Assembly (NCBI GenBank): GCA_001593855.1
Contig: LUCC01000002.1
Location: forward strand, 1 to 33,854
Length of the DNA stretch: 33,854 nucleotides
Direction: 5' to 3'
Origin: Candidatus Hecatellales archaeon B24
GTDB taxonomy: Archaea; Thermoproteota; Bathyarchaeia; Hecatellales; Hecatellaceae
Below are positions 1-7,547 of this stretch, in pieces (the stretch's first letter is position 1; each line of letters opens with the position of its first letter). The notes under the pieces are model-generated. The model was given only the letters and a program-made list of their open reading frames with translations. It searched no databases and was not told the origin of the DNA. A program made the position numbers and the translations under genes.

Positions 1-167
1 GATTTAGGCTGAGGATTCAGGCTTAAAACTTCGGCAGCCTTAACTATTTCCTGGAGACGGGGTGAACGGAAGCAGATGTTTCGAGGAAGCCTCCTACCTT
101 CCCTCCTAGTTTTGGAAGCGTCAAAATATGCAAGCCAGAGAATAACCTTGCCCTTAAGCTTCCTCAA
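1..167 (-). CDS. srp19: Signal recognition particle 19 kDa protein SRP19 (partial, 3' end outside window)
   Basis: SRP19 binds the tips of SRP RNA helices 6 and 8 and helps SRP54 to load, so it acts in co-translational targeting to the membrane. Only the first 55 codons are in the window. The reading starts at a TTG and gives a strand with V-I-L-W-L-A-Y-F-D, followed by D-A-S-K-T-R-R-E-G-R-R-L-P and then L-Q-E-I-V-K-A-A. This is the family's diagnostic N-terminal layout (VIWPxYFD, SRxxGRRVP, EI-x-A-A). It follows rps8e by 20 bases on the same strand, so the two are probably cotranscribed. No ATG or GTG start is available in this frame after the S8e stop, which favours the TTG at 167. The reading frame is too short and edge-truncated for routine ORF calling, but the family match is clear. 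Confidence 0.85.
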   Translation of the reverse strand, partial: MRKLKGKVILWLAYFDASKTRREGRRLPRNICFRSPRLQEIVKAAEVLSLNPQPK

Positions 168-187
168 CCCGATAACCCTGAAAACTT

Positions 188-580
188 TTAGCTGGACCCG
201 CTTGATTCTAGGAGAACCGCGTTGAGAACTCCGTTCTGACTTGGCCTTGAGGTAACCCTTACCAGGCCTAGGTCGGTTTCTAGAATCGTTCCTCGAGTTA
301 TTACACCGCGCCTGCTATACTCGATGTTCGCCGGATTTCTTACCACTCTTAGAATAGAAGCCTTAACTGTTTTACCTGTTTTAGGATCTGAAACCTGAAC
401 TGTTTCAGAAGCCTTCAGGCGTACCTTGAAGTTTCCTCCTCTAACCCGTTCAAGCCTTCTCTCTTCAGGTCCCTGCATGGTTTCAACGGGGAAACCACCC
501 CTCTCGAATTTTCTGCGTCCACGGGAGGGTTTACGTTTCCCGCCGGTAGGCTTACGCTTGTGGAGGTCTGAATGCCACAA
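188..580 (-). CDS. rps8e: 30S ribosomal protein S8e
   Basis: Small-subunit ribosomal protein of the archaeal/eukaryotic S8e family. The 130-residue product has the family's basic N-terminus (H-K-R-K-P-T-G-G-K-R-K), the R-x-R-G-G-N-x-K-V-R-L block, the D-P-K-T-G-K-T-V-K-A turn, the V-x-N-P-A-N stretch with R-R-x-x-I-T-x-G, and the C-terminal R-V-T-S-R-P-x-Q-x-G-V-L-N-A-V-L. Length matches archaeal S8e (about 125-130). The start is TTG, about 11 bases after a GGTGG purine stretch on the minus strand. It lies between aIF2-gamma and srp19, all on one strand, a run of translation and targeting genes. A short serine-rich tail (SSGSS) follows the conserved fold. Confidence 0.97.
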   Translation of the reverse strand: MWHSDLHKRKPTGGKRKPSRGRRKFERGGFPVETMQGPEERRLERVRGGNFKVRLKASETVQVSDPKTGKTVKASILRVVRNPANIEYSRRGVITRGTILETDLGLVRVTSRPSQNGVLNAVLLESSGSS

Positions 581-669
581 GACTTCTCTTCCACCACCCT
601 CACAACATGGTTTTCAGGGTTAATCCCTAGTGGAGAGCTTGAAGCCATGTAAAAAGGTTTCTGAAGGTT

Positions 670-1902
670 TTACTTCAAGATTCCGTAGCCTACAAGCCTC
701 CACCGGCCTGCTATCCTACGGCTTAAGGCAACCCTTGAACCCTCCCCGGCGCACACAGGCTTCCTAAGGGAGATCTCAACGTAGCCATCCCGGCTGGAAG
801 TTATAACGCCAGCGGTTACAGAGGTGCCGGAGTTCACGACAACAGGCTCATTGGTTTTCAAAGGTTCAACCTCAACAAGTTCAGGCGTTCCAATAGCATA
901 CTTGAAAAGGCTGACTTCCACTCCAATCCGCTCTAAGGTTTCAGGCAGAGTTCCAGGCTTGCCCAGCAGGTTTCCTATAAGCCCGTCGGCTTTGGTGAAG
1001 GCCGGGTCCAACAGGGTTCCAACGCCTACTAGGCCTCCGCAGCCAGCCTCCTCAACGCTTCTCCCCCCAGCCCTTAAACTCACAACCTCGGTGTGAAGAG
1101 GCTCGTAGCCTCCTTCCTTTTCAACTCTAACCCCGGGCTTTATCTCTATTTCCTCTCCAACTTTGAGCTTTCCTTCGACGATGGTTCCGCCGAGAACTCC
1201 TCCTGTCAAATCTTCAATCTTGGTTCCAGGCTTGTTAATGTCGAAGGAGCGGACGATGTGCATGAGCGGAGGCTTAGAGGGATCTCTCCTAGGCGTAGGG
1301 ATGAAGTTTTCAACAGCCTCTATTAGGAGGTCTAGGTTTACCGCGTGTTGGGCTGAAACCGGGATTATAGGTGCGTCCTGTGCAACTGTCCCCTCAAGGA
1401 ACTTTTTGATGGCTTTAAAGTTTTCTTCAGCCTGCTCCCGGCTTACTAGGTCAACCTTGTTCTGAACTACCACGATGTTTTTCACGCCTATTATTTCGAG
1501 GGCTGCCATGTGCTCTCTGGTTTGAGGTTTGGGAACAGGCTCGTTGGCTGCTATTACGAGAATGGCGCCGTCCATTACAGAAGCCCCGGAAAGCATCGTG
1601 GTCATAAGGATTTCATGGCCTGGACAGTCTACAAAGCTTACAGCCCTCAGAAACTCGGTTTCACCACCGCAGAGAGGGCACACAGGCTTGGTGGTGTAGC
1701 ATTCGGGAGGAGGATGATTTGGACAGCGGTAGAAGCCGCAGTCAGCATAGCCAAGCCTAATCGTAATCCCCCTGCGAAGCTCCTCTGAGTGCCTAGCAGC
1801 CCAAACGCCTGTGAGTCCTTGGATAAGCGTGGTCTTACCATGGTCTACATGGCCTGCAGTTCCAATATTGCATTCAGGCTGCCTCGGCAGCGGCTCAGAC
1901 AA
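670..1902 (-). CDS. eif2g: Translation initiation factor aIF2 subunit gamma
   Basis: GTPase subunit of archaeal IF2, which delivers initiator Met-tRNA to the small subunit. All G motifs are visible: GHVDHGKT, the switch 1 R-R-G-I-T-I-R-L-G-Y-A-D, DCPGH, NKVD and S-A-Q. Between switch 1 and DCPGH lies a knuckle with C-G-F-Y-R-C and C-P-L-C, the zinc-binding insertion typical of aIF2-gamma and absent from EF-Tu/SelB. Domains II and III follow (G-G-V-L-G-G-T-I, then W-R-L-V-G-Y-G near the end). Start choice: the frame is open back to a GTG at 1926, but TTG 1902 sits five bases after GGTGG, and an AT-rich box at 1930-1943 would place transcription near 1912, so TTG 1902 is preferred (410 residues). 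It follows kae1 on the same strand. Confidence 0.97.
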   Translation of the reverse strand: MSEPLPRQPECNIGTAGHVDHGKTTLIQGLTGVWAARHSEELRRGITIRLGYADCGFYRCPNHPPPECYTTKPVCPLCGGETEFLRAVSFVDCPGHEILMTTMLSGASVMDGAILVIAANEPVPKPQTREHMAALEIIGVKNIVVVQNKVDLVSREQAEENFKAIKKFLEGTVAQDAPIIPVSAQHAVNLDLLIEAVENFIPTPRRDPSKPPLMHIVRSFDINKPGTKIEDLTGGVLGGTIVEGKLKVGEEIEIKPGVRVEKEGGYEPLHTEVVSLRAGGRSVEEAGCGGLVGVGTLLDPAFTKADGLIGNLLGKPGTLPETLERIGVEVSLFKYAIGTPELVEVEPLKTNEPVVVNSGTSVTAGVITSSRDGYVEISLRKPVCAGEGSRVALSRRIAGRWRLVGYGILK

Positions 1903-1954
1903 ACCCGGCCACCAACACACAAACACAAACTAAACATTTATCCATTATGCTACC

Positions 1955-2956
1955 TCACGGTTTCCTCCAGGGAATCGGCACCGTGTCCAGCCTCCATCTA
2001 GGCTTAACAAAGCTGCGTTCCACTGGTACGCTTACGCCAGCTTGGCGGGCGAGGATCCCCGTCCAGGCGATCTGAGCCCCGCAGTCGCCGCTGTATTCTT
2101 TCGGCACAACGAGGAAGCAGGCTTCATGCTCCTCCGCCACGATTCGAAGCATTTCCTGAAGCCTCCGGTTTGCTGCTACGCCTCCTGTTAGCAGGAGCTC
2201 CCTCTTCTCTAGGAAGGCAAGAGCTCTCTCAGAGGCTTCAGCTAAGGCTGAGAAAGCAACTTCCTGGAGAGAGAAGCATAGGTCTTCAAGCCTGCAGCCC
2301 TCCCCCAGCTTTTTGACGGCTTGGGTTAGCAGGCCTGAATAGGATACGTCGTTTCCCTTAACCGTTAGAGGAAGCGGGATAAGATGTCTGCCCTCCCGGG
2401 CAAGTCTTTCAACGTTTGGCCCTCCAGGCGATGGAAGCTTAGCCTCCCGTGCGAAGCCGTCTAGCAGGTTTCCCAGCGTGATGTCTTCAGTTTCCCCGAA
2501 AACCCTCCACTTCCCAGCTGAGAAGGCCACTATGGAAGTGTGTCCTCCTGAAACCAGAACCACTAGGGGGTCTTCAGCCCCAGTTTTCAAGGCTGCAAGC
2601 TCAATATGACCTATAGCATGGTGGACGGGTATCAGGGGGACTTTAAGATACTTGGCTAGGGCCCTCGCCACCGTGGCTCCGGTTCTTAGGCATGGGCCTA
2701 AGCCTGGCCCCTGCGAGAAGGCTACAGCATCCACATCTTTCAGGCTTACCTCAGCCTTTCTGAGGGCTTCCATTAAAACTGCTGAGGAAACCTGGGAGTG
2801 ATGCTGCGCGCTCTCTCGGGGGTGGATGCCTCTGCCTGGGGGAGGCTTATAAACGCTTCGCTCATCGGAGAGGATTTCACCTTTACCAGTGGCCAAACTA
2901 ACTCCGAAGGTGTGAGCTGTGCTTTCTATGCCGAGACATAGGATTTCACGTGGCAA
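1955..2956 (-). CDS. kae1: tRNA N6-threonylcarbamoyladenosine synthase subunit Kae1 (KEOPS)
   Basis: Catalytic ASKHA-fold subunit of the KEOPS complex, which transfers threonylcarbamoyl to A37 of ANN-decoding tRNAs. The 333-residue product shows the N-terminal G-I-E-S-T-A-H-T-F-G-V motif, the H-P-R-E-S-A-x-H-H stretch, S-Q-G-P-G-L-G-P-C-L, the metal-binding HxxxH at 113-117 (HAIGH), V-S-G-G-H-T, the T-G-G-V-A-A-N-R-R-L block and the last metal aspartate in D-C-G-A-Q-I-A. Length equals single-domain archaeal Kae1; it is not fused to Bud32 as in some euryarchaea. The gene is divergent from bud32 across an 82-base gap, so the two KEOPS partners probably share a promoter region. It is followed by aIF2-gamma. 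Confidence 0.97.
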   Translation of the reverse strand: MPREILCLGIESTAHTFGVSLATGKGEILSDERSVYKPPPGRGIHPRESAQHHSQVSSAVLMEALRKAEVSLKDVDAVAFSQGPGLGPCLRTGATVARALAKYLKVPLIPVHHAIGHIELAALKTGAEDPLVVLVSGGHTSIVAFSAGKWRVFGETEDITLGNLLDGFAREAKLPSPGGPNVERLAREGRHLIPLPLTVKGNDVSYSGLLTQAVKKLGEGCRLEDLCFSLQEVAFSALAEASERALAFLEKRELLLTGGVAANRRLQEMLRIVAEEHEACFLVVPKEYSGDCGAQIAWTGILARQAGVSVPVERSFVKPRWRLDTVPIPWRKP

Positions 2957-2994
2957 GCCCTTCCAGCCCTTAAGGCTAGCCTCTCCGGAAGCAG

Positions 2995-3009
2995 TTAAAC
3001 TTTAATTTA
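2995..3009. promoter_or_regulatory. AT-rich box between kae1 and bud32, possible bidirectional promoter
   Basis: The 82-base gap between the divergent kae1 and bud32 starts contains a single AT-rich element (TTAAACTTTAATTTA). It is about 40 bases from each start codon, as expected for a TATA box driving short-leader transcripts in either direction. The sequence is nearly symmetric in base content. This is a pattern call only; no BRE was recognised with confidence. Confidence 0.45.
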
Positions 3010-3038
3010 CGACGGGTTGAAAAGCTTAGCGGGGGAGG

Positions 3039-3689
3039 TTGAAGCTTCTAAGGAAGGGTGCTGAGGCAAATCTTTACTCAGCAAGGTTTCTAGGCCTAAA
3101 ATCCATAGTTAAGCTTAGGGTTAGGAAAGCCTACAGGGTGCCTGAACTTGACAGGAGAATCCGAGGGTACCGGACGGTCCACGAAGCAACCCTCCTCCAC
3201 GAAGCCAGAAAAGCTGGAGTGCCAACCCCGCTGGTATACTTCCTTGACAGGAAGAGCTGTAAGCTGATCCTTCAGCATGTGGAGGGGGTTAGACTTAAGG
3301 AAGCTCTGAACGGCAGGCTGGAACCTGGGAAAGTTAAAGGTTTGGCTTTAAGGCTTGGAGAGCTCGTAGGCAGGCTGCACAGCCACGGGATAATCCACGG
3401 CGACCTGACAACCTCCAATGTTATCCTCACACCTGAAGGCGGAATGGTGCTGATAGACTTCGGCTTAGGCTTCCACTCTGAAAGCTTGGAGGACAGGGGA
3501 ATGGACCTACACCTTCTAAGGCAGACCCTTGAAAGCCACCATACAAGGCTGGCTAAACCCTTCTTCCAAGCCGTCCTAGAAGGCTACGGGAAAATCCTTG
3601 GAAAGGAAAAACTCAGCGAAATAGAAGGCAAGCTTGGGGAAATCAAAGCAAGAGGCAGATACGTCCCCCCAGAAGACAGGAAAACCTGA
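3039..3689 (+). CDS. bud32: KEOPS kinase/ATPase subunit Bud32
   Basis: Small atypical protein kinase of the KEOPS tRNA-modification complex; it binds Kae1 and acts mainly as an ATPase. The 216-residue product has the minimal RIO-like kinase layout: G-A-E-A-N-L-Y (glycine-rich loop equivalent), V-K-L-R-V-R-K-x-Y-R (lysine), the H-E-A-T-L-L-H-E-A-R helix, the catalytic loop I-I-H-G-D-L-T-T-S-N, and I-D-F-G-L-G-F for metal binding. The C-terminal basic tail R-G-R-Y-V-P is also typical. The start is TTG, directly after a GGGGGAGG stretch, so the spacing to the ribosome site is unusually tight. It is divergent from kae1, which supports the assignment. Confidence 0.96.
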   Translation: MKLLRKGAEANLYSARFLGLKSIVKLRVRKAYRVPELDRRIRGYRTVHEATLLHEARKAGVPTPLVYFLDRKSCKLILQHVEGVRLKEALNGRLEPGKVKGLALRLGELVGRLHSHGIIHGDLTTSNVILTPEGGMVLIDFGLGFHSESLEDRGMDLHLLRQTLESHHTRLAKPFFQAVLEGYGKILGKEKLSEIEGKLGEIKARGRYVPPEDRKT

Positions 3690-3706
3690 AACCTGCATTA
3701 AACCGG

Positions 3707-3919
3707 TTATAAACATTTAAGGTAATCTTCACGTGGGATACCACAATCCCTCAGTATTCTGCTAAGCAGCCCTACACCTATCTCCTTTACAGGAACGGTG
3801 ACGAAAACACCATCACGTTCAAGGGTAACATGACTGCCCTTACGGCGAACCACCTTAAAGCCAAAATTACGGCAAAGTATCTTTATAAGCTCACCTCCCC
3901 GTATAGGTTTTAAACGCAT
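3707..3919 (-). CDS. hicA: HicA-like toxin (YcfA/double-stranded RNA-binding fold)
   Basis: HicA proteins are small dsRBD-like mRNA interferases. The 70-residue product begins M-R-L-K-P-I-R-G-G-E-L and contains F-G-F-K-V-V-R-R-K-G-S-H-V-T-L, with the G-S-H histidine that is the usual catalytic residue, then V-T-V-P-V-K-E and G-L-L-S-R-I-L-R-D-C-G-I, all family hallmarks. ATG 3919 is preferred over the adjoining TTG at 3922; no clear ribosome site is seen. It lies 76 bases downstream of the hicB-like gene on the same strand, so the order is antitoxin then toxin, the reverse of the E. coli order. It could be a full toxin-antitoxin pair or a domesticated remnant; the key histidine is intact. Confidence 0.85.
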   Translation of the reverse strand: MRLKPIRGGELIKILCRNFGFKVVRRKGSHVTLERDGVFVTVPVKEIGVGLLSRILRDCGIPREDYLKCL

Positions 3920-3995
3920 CAATAATCCATCTTCCTGGTATTCTTCTAAACTTTAATCAAGAAAGCTGCCAACAACAGAAGAAAAGTTTGGAAAA

Positions 3996-4193
3996 TCAGC
4001 CTACTTTAATCTGATTTTCAACCAGTTTTATGGCTTTTTCTTTTAATAAGGAAAGATGTAATTCAAGTGCTTCTTTAAAATTTTTTTTAGCTTCCTCCAA
4101 AGTTTTTCCTACACTATATACTTTCAGCGATGAGCAGGCAATGGCGTAGCTACCATCTTTCTCCCGGATAATTTCTATGCTGACCTCTTCCAA
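3996..4193 (-). CDS. hicB: HicB-like antitoxin, short form (UPF0150 type)
   Basis: The 65-residue product has the HicB partial RNase-H-like fold pattern: a strand (V-S-I-E-I-I-R-E-K-D-G-S-Y-A-I-A), a short-loop strand, G-K-T-L-E-E-A-K-K-N-F-K-E-A-L-E-L-H, and a lysine-rich tail. It carries no C-terminal ribbon-helix-helix or helix-turn-helix, so it cannot bind its own promoter by the standard HicB route. The start is TTG with GGAAGG about ten bases upstream. An AT-rich box lies near 4215-4226. Base composition is more AT-rich than the flanking housekeeping genes, which would fit a transferred cassette. It precedes the HicA-like gene. Confidence 0.8.
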   Translation of the reverse strand: MEEVSIEIIREKDGSYAIACSSLKVYSVGKTLEEAKKNFKEALELHLSLLKEKAIKLVENQIKVG

Positions 4194-4268
4194 TCTTGTA
4201 AACCTTCCAGGCTTTCTATTAAAAAGTAACCAAAACTATTACAATTAAGGTTTACTGTACGGACGGTT

Positions 4269-4634
4269 TTATAGGAGTTTAAGCCGTCCTGTAACCTTGT
4301 TTATCAGGCTTACTGGGGCTGGTCCTATTCCAAGGCAGGTTACCGTTCCTGGTGGAACCTCTGTTAGGCCACGGTCTTCTATGAGGGCTGTGGGAAGCCC
4401 GAGGCTTTCAGCTTCAGCCTTAAGCTTTTCCAGCTCTTGGAAGCTTTCAACTTTCAGCACTACTTTACGCTGGCCTTCGCCAATCCACTGCCTCCACCAT
4501 TCAGGCCTGGCTTTTCTTGCTTTTTCAGCGGCTGAGACGGCTGCGTGGGCTATTTGGCTGCAGAGCTTCCCCTTGGAGAGTTTTAGGTCTTCTCTGACTA
4601 TGATGTTCTGGGTGTACTGGAATTCTTCAGCCAC
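4269..4634 (-). CDS. pth2: Peptidyl-tRNA hydrolase, archaeal type (Pth2)
   Basis: Releases tRNA from prematurely dropped peptidyl-tRNA. The product carries the Pth2 core: Q-N-I-I-V-R-E-D-L-K-L-S-K-G-K-L, then Q-I-A-H-A-A-V-S-A, K-V-V-L-K-V-E-S-F-Q-E-L, A-L-I-E-D-R-G-L-T-E-V-P-P-G-T-V-T-C-L-G-I-G-P and the final K-L. Start choice: the frame is open to a TTG at 4661, but that codon touches a TATA-like box at 4662-4671, so a transcript from that box would begin downstream of it. GTG 4634, twelve bases after AGGAGG, gives a protein starting M-A-E-E-F-Q-Y-T-Q, which matches the family's usual N-terminus. It is divergent from the zinc-ribbon gene. Confidence 0.94.
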   Translation of the reverse strand: MAEEFQYTQNIIVREDLKLSKGKLCSQIAHAAVSAAEKARKARPEWWRQWIGEGQRKVVLKVESFQELEKLKAEAESLGLPTALIEDRGLTEVPPGTVTCLGIGPAPVSLINKVTGRLKLL

Positions 4635-4661
4635 CTCTGGAAGCGGCCTCCTAGAAGGCAA

Positions 4662-4671
4662 TTTATATATA
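4662..4671. promoter_or_regulatory. TATA box between pth2 and the zinc-ribbon gene
   Basis: A clean TTTATATATA element lies in the divergent gap. On the plus strand it would start transcription near 4692, 30 bases before the GTG of the zinc-ribbon gene. On the minus strand it would start near 4640, just ahead of the preferred pth2 GTG. It may serve one or both directions. Confidence 0.6.
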
Positions 4672-4722
4672 GGAGTTTTAGGCTTCCCCTCTCATTTAAG
4701 GCTTGCAGGGGAAGGTTGAGGA

Positions 4723-4923
4723 GTGGGTTTAGAAGCCTCCACTGGAGTAAGCGAAGTTAAAGTTCCTATATGCACCTCCTGTGGCAGAACCATTATCCCG
4801 CTTGAATACTACGTGAGGTTCCCATGTCCAAACTGCGGCCAGATAACCATAGTCAGATGTGAGAAGTGCAGGAAGTTCGGCAGGTCCTATAAATGCCCTA
4901 AATGCGGCTTTCAAGGCCCCTAG
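4723..4923 (+). CDS. Small zinc-ribbon protein (DUF1610-like), EF-1-beta neighbour
   Basis: A 66-residue protein made almost wholly of two zinc knuckles: C-T-S-C-G-R at the N-side, F-P-C-P-N-C-G, then R-C-E-K-C-R and Y-K-C-P-K-C-G-F at the C-side, giving eight cysteines in four CxxC pairs. This is the archaeal Zn-ribbon family annotated as predicted RNA-binding; its gene is often found next to aEF-1-beta, as here (24 bases upstream of that start). The start is GTG preceded by GGTTGAGGA. The role is not known from this sequence; the neighbourhood suggests translation. It probably forms an operon with aEF-1-beta. Confidence 0.88.
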   Translation: MGLEASTGVSEVKVPICTSCGRTIIPLEYYVRFPCPNCGQITIVRCEKCRKFGRSYKCPKCGFQGP

Positions 4924-4947
4924 GAGGCTTAAAAAGGTGAAAGCGTG

Positions 4948-5217
4948 ATGGGTGAAGTGGTAGCATCCTTGAAGCTGCTTCCAGCTGAAGCCGACACGGA
5001 CTTGGAAGCCTTAAAGAAGAAGCTGGCTGAAACGCTTCCAAGCGAAGTTAGGATTTACAAGTTTGAGGAGGAACCCATAGCCTTCGGGCTGAAAGCTCTA
5101 ATAGCCCATCTGGTTCTCCCAGAAGACCAGACGGGTAAAATGGAGGAAGTGGAGGAAGCTGTTAAGAAAGTTGAAGGTGTGGGTGAAGTAGAAGTATTAA
5201 TGGTGAGAAGGTTTTAA
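4948..5217 (+). CDS. ef1b: Elongation factor 1-beta (aEF-1-beta)
   Basis: Nucleotide exchange factor for aEF-1-alpha. The 89-residue product has the whole archaeal family layout: G-E-V-V-A-S-L-K-L-L-P, the L-E-A-L-K-K-K-L helix, E-E-E-P-I-A-F-G-L-K-A-L, a variable loop, and V-E-E-A-V-K-K-V-E-G-V-G-E-V-E-V with the C-terminal R-R-F. GTG at 4945 directly precedes ATG at 4948; the ATG is preferred because GGTGA at 4936-4940 sits seven bases before it. It follows the zinc-ribbon gene on the same strand. Confidence 0.96.
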   Translation: MGEVVASLKLLPAEADTDLEALKKKLAETLPSEVRIYKFEEEPIAFGLKALIAHLVLPEDQTGKMEEVEEAVKKVEGVGEVEVLMVRRF

Positions 5218-5261
5218 ATGGAAAAGTAAAGGCTTCACATGGCGAAAGCCGTGGAAAAAGG

Positions 5262-5271
5262 GTTTATTTTA
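5262..5271 (+). promoter_or_regulatory. TATA-like box upstream of the Cdc48/VAT gene
   Basis: GTTTATTTTA in the 125-base gap after aEF-1-beta. Transcription would start near 5295, leaving a leader of about 48 bases containing the GGGGTGA ribosome site ahead of ATG 5343. A second AT-rich candidate lies at 5283-5289. Confidence 0.4.
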
Positions 5272-5342
5272 TGTCGAAAACGAATTAAAGCTTAAGTCTT
5301 ATGAGGGTTTAACCATTAGTGCGAGGGGGTGAGCCCAGAGTT

Positions 5343-7526
5343 ATGACAAGTGAAATACAGCTTAGGGTTGCTGAAGCAAAGCAGAGGGATGTAGGCAGAG
5401 GAAAGGCGAGAATAGACCAGAGGGCTATGGAAGTCCTAGACGTAATGGCAGGCGACATCTTAGAAATTCGAGGTAAAAAAGTTACAGCCGCCATAGCGTG
5501 GCCTGCCTACCCTGAAGACCAGGGCGTGGACATCATACGTATAGACGGGCTCACCCGGAGGAACGCCCAAATATCGCTGAATGAGTACGTAACCGTTAGG
5601 AAAGCCATGGTTCATAACGCTTCCAGCGTAACCCTGGCCCCGGTGGACGTTCGAATAGAATTTGACCCTGACTTCACAAACTTTGTTAAGTCACGCCTTT
5701 TGGAGATGCCCTTAGTTGAGGGTGACATTGTTCTTCTATCCGTCTTCGGGAATGCCATGCCCTTCACCGTCGCCAAAACTAGGCCTTCAGGCATAGTTAG
5801 AGTTACCTCCGGCACCATATTCCAGGTTCTAAGCGAGCCAGCCCCTGAGAAGAAGGGTATTCCAAGGATAACCTACGAGGACATTGGAGGCCTCCACGAG
5901 GAGGTTCAGCGGATAAGGGAGATGGTTGAGCTTCCGCTTAGACATCCTGAACTGTTCCAGAGGCTTGGCATAGAGCCTCCGAAGGGCGTTCTGCTTCACG
6001 GGCCTCCGGGATGCGGGAAAACGCTGCTGGCGAAAGCAGTGGCCAACGAGGCTAACGCCTACTTCATCAATATTAATGGTCCTGAAATCATGAGCAAGTT
6101 CTACGGTGAATCGGAGGCAAGGCTTAGAGAAATCTTCCAGAAGGCCCAGGAGAACGCTCCCAGCATCATCTTCATAGACGAAATAGACGCTATAGCACCT
6201 AAGAGGGAGGAAGTTGTCGGGGAAGTGGAGAAGAGGGTTGTAGCCCAGCTGCTGGCCCTCATGGACGGGCTTCAAACTCGGGGGAACGTCATAGTTATTG
6301 GAGCTACAAACGTCCCTAACATGCTTGACCCTGCACTTAGAAGGCCGGGACGCTTCGACAGAGAAATAGAAATAGGAGTGCCTGACAAGGATGGACGCTT
6401 CGAAATCCTGCTTATTCACACCCGAGGCATGCCTATGGCTAAAGATGTAAACTTGAAGATGCTGGCGGATATAACTCATGGATATACGGGGGCGGACATA
6501 GCAGCCCTCTGCAGGGAAGCTGCCATGAAGGCTTTAAGGCGTTACCTTCCCAACATAGACCTAGAGCAGGAGCGAATTCCACCCCAAATCTTGGAGAGCA
6601 TGGAAATCAGGATGGACGATTTTATGGCAGCCTACCGGGAGATAACTCCAACAGCCATGAGAGAGGTCTTCATAGAAATTCCTAACATCCGCTGGGATGA
6701 CATTGGAGGGCTGGAGAAGGTTAAAAAGGAGTTGAGGGAAGCCGTTGAGTGGCCTCTAAAGTATCCTCAAGCCTTCGAGAGGGTTGGCATAGAGCCTCCG
6801 AAGGGCATCCTCCTCTACGGGCCTCCGGGATGCGGGAAAACGCTGCTGGCGAAAGCAGTGGCCAGTGAAAGCGAATCCAATTTCATAACGATTAAAGGGC
6901 CTGAAGTCTTCAGCAAGTGGGTTGGAGAGTCTGAAAGGGCGGTTAGAGAAGTCTTCAGGAAGGCTCGAATGGCTTCCCCAGCCATAATATTCTTCGACGA
7001 GTTTGACGCTTTGGTTCCGAGGAGAGGTATGGGCTATGCTGACCAAGGCGTGTCTGAACGTGTTATAAGCCAGCTTCTAACAGAGATGGATGGAATAATA
7101 GGTTTGGAGAACATAGTTGTGATTGGAGCTACAAACCGGCCTGACATTTTAGATCCGGCTGTACTCCGTCCAGGACGCTTCGACAAGCTAATATACGTTC
7201 CAGCCCCCGATGAGAAAGCCCGCAAGGAAATCTTCAAGGTCTACACCAAGAACATGCCTTTAACCGAGGATGTAAGCATTGAAGCCTTGGCTTCTCTGAC
7301 CAAGGGCTATAGTGGAGCTGACATTGAAGCCGTATGCAGAGAAGCAGGGCTTAACGCGTTGAGGAAGAACATCAACACCAAGGAGGTTTCCATGGAAGAC
7401 TTTAGGGAAGCCTTAGCCCGCATAGGCCCCAGCATCACACCTGAAATGGAGAAGTTTTATGAGAGCTTTGGAGCCACCTACAGGAAGCAGATGGAGAAAA
7501 CCCTCGTACCCCCGCCTATAGCTTAA
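5343..7526 (+). CDS. cdc48: Cdc48/VAT-type AAA ATPase (p97 orthologue)
   Basis: Hexameric unfoldase that feeds proteins to the proteasome and other machines. The protein (727 residues) has the N-domain (double-psi barrel plus second lobe, about 1-180), then two AAA rings. Walker A is GPPGCGKT at 220-227 and again at 493-500. Walker B is F-I-D-E-I-D around 279-280 in D1 and F-F-D-E-F-D around 552-553 in D2. Both rings carry R-R-P-G-R-F-D or L-R-P-G-R-F-D arginine-finger motifs and G-A-T-N sensor 1. The frame opens at GTG 5319, but ATG 5343 gives the usual M-T-S-E-I-Q-L-R-V-A-E-A start and has GGGGTGA ahead. The two Walker A regions are also nearly identical in DNA (see repeats). Confidence 0.97.
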   Translation: MTSEIQLRVAEAKQRDVGRGKARIDQRAMEVLDVMAGDILEIRGKKVTAAIAWPAYPEDQGVDIIRIDGLTRRNAQISLNEYVTVRKAMVHNASSVTLAPVDVRIEFDPDFTNFVKSRLLEMPLVEGDIVLLSVFGNAMPFTVAKTRPSGIVRVTSGTIFQVLSEPAPEKKGIPRITYEDIGGLHEEVQRIREMVELPLRHPELFQRLGIEPPKGVLLHGPPGCGKTLLAKAVANEANAYFININGPEIMSKFYGESEARLREIFQKAQENAPSIIFIDEIDAIAPKREEVVGEVEKRVVAQLLALMDGLQTRGNVIVIGATNVPNMLDPALRRPGRFDREIEIGVPDKDGRFEILLIHTRGMPMAKDVNLKMLADITHGYTGADIAALCREAAMKALRRYLPNIDLEQERIPPQILESMEIRMDDFMAAYREITPTAMREVFIEIPNIRWDDIGGLEKVKKELREAVEWPLKYPQAFERVGIEPPKGILLYGPPGCGKTLLAKAVASESESNFITIKGPEVFSKWVGESERAVREVFRKARMASPAIIFFDEFDALVPRRGMGYADQGVSERVISQLLTEMDGIIGLENIVVIGATNRPDILDPAVLRPGRFDKLIYVPAPDEKARKEIFKVYTKNMPLTEDVSIEALASLTKGYSGADIEAVCREAGLNALRKNINTKEVSMEDFREALARIGPSITPEMEKFYESFGATYRKQMEKTLVPPPIA
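5965..6045 (+). repeat. Intragenic repeat copy 1, D1 Walker A region of cdc48
   Basis: The stretch 5965-5987 (23 bases) and 5998-6045 (48 bases) is base-for-base identical to 6784-6806 and 6817-6864. The copies are 819 bases (273 codons) apart. Synonymous sites are identical too, beyond what protein conservation of Walker A requires. Confidence 0.9.
6784..6864 (+). repeat. Intragenic repeat copy 2, D2 Walker A region of cdc48
   Basis: Second copy of the 23- plus 48-base identical blocks. Identity ends abruptly at 6865, where the D1 copy reads AACGAG and this one GTGAA. A short central stretch (6807-6816) differs from the D1 copy. Confidence 0.9.
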
Positions 7527-7547
7527 ACTTCAGCAGCTGGGGAGAGG

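Noticed and set aside
5829..6479. Long open frame antisense to the cdc48 D1 ring (216 codons)
   Set aside because: It is a shadow of the AAA domain; the protein has no recognisable motif, and the D2 ring shows a parallel shadow because the two rings share sequence.
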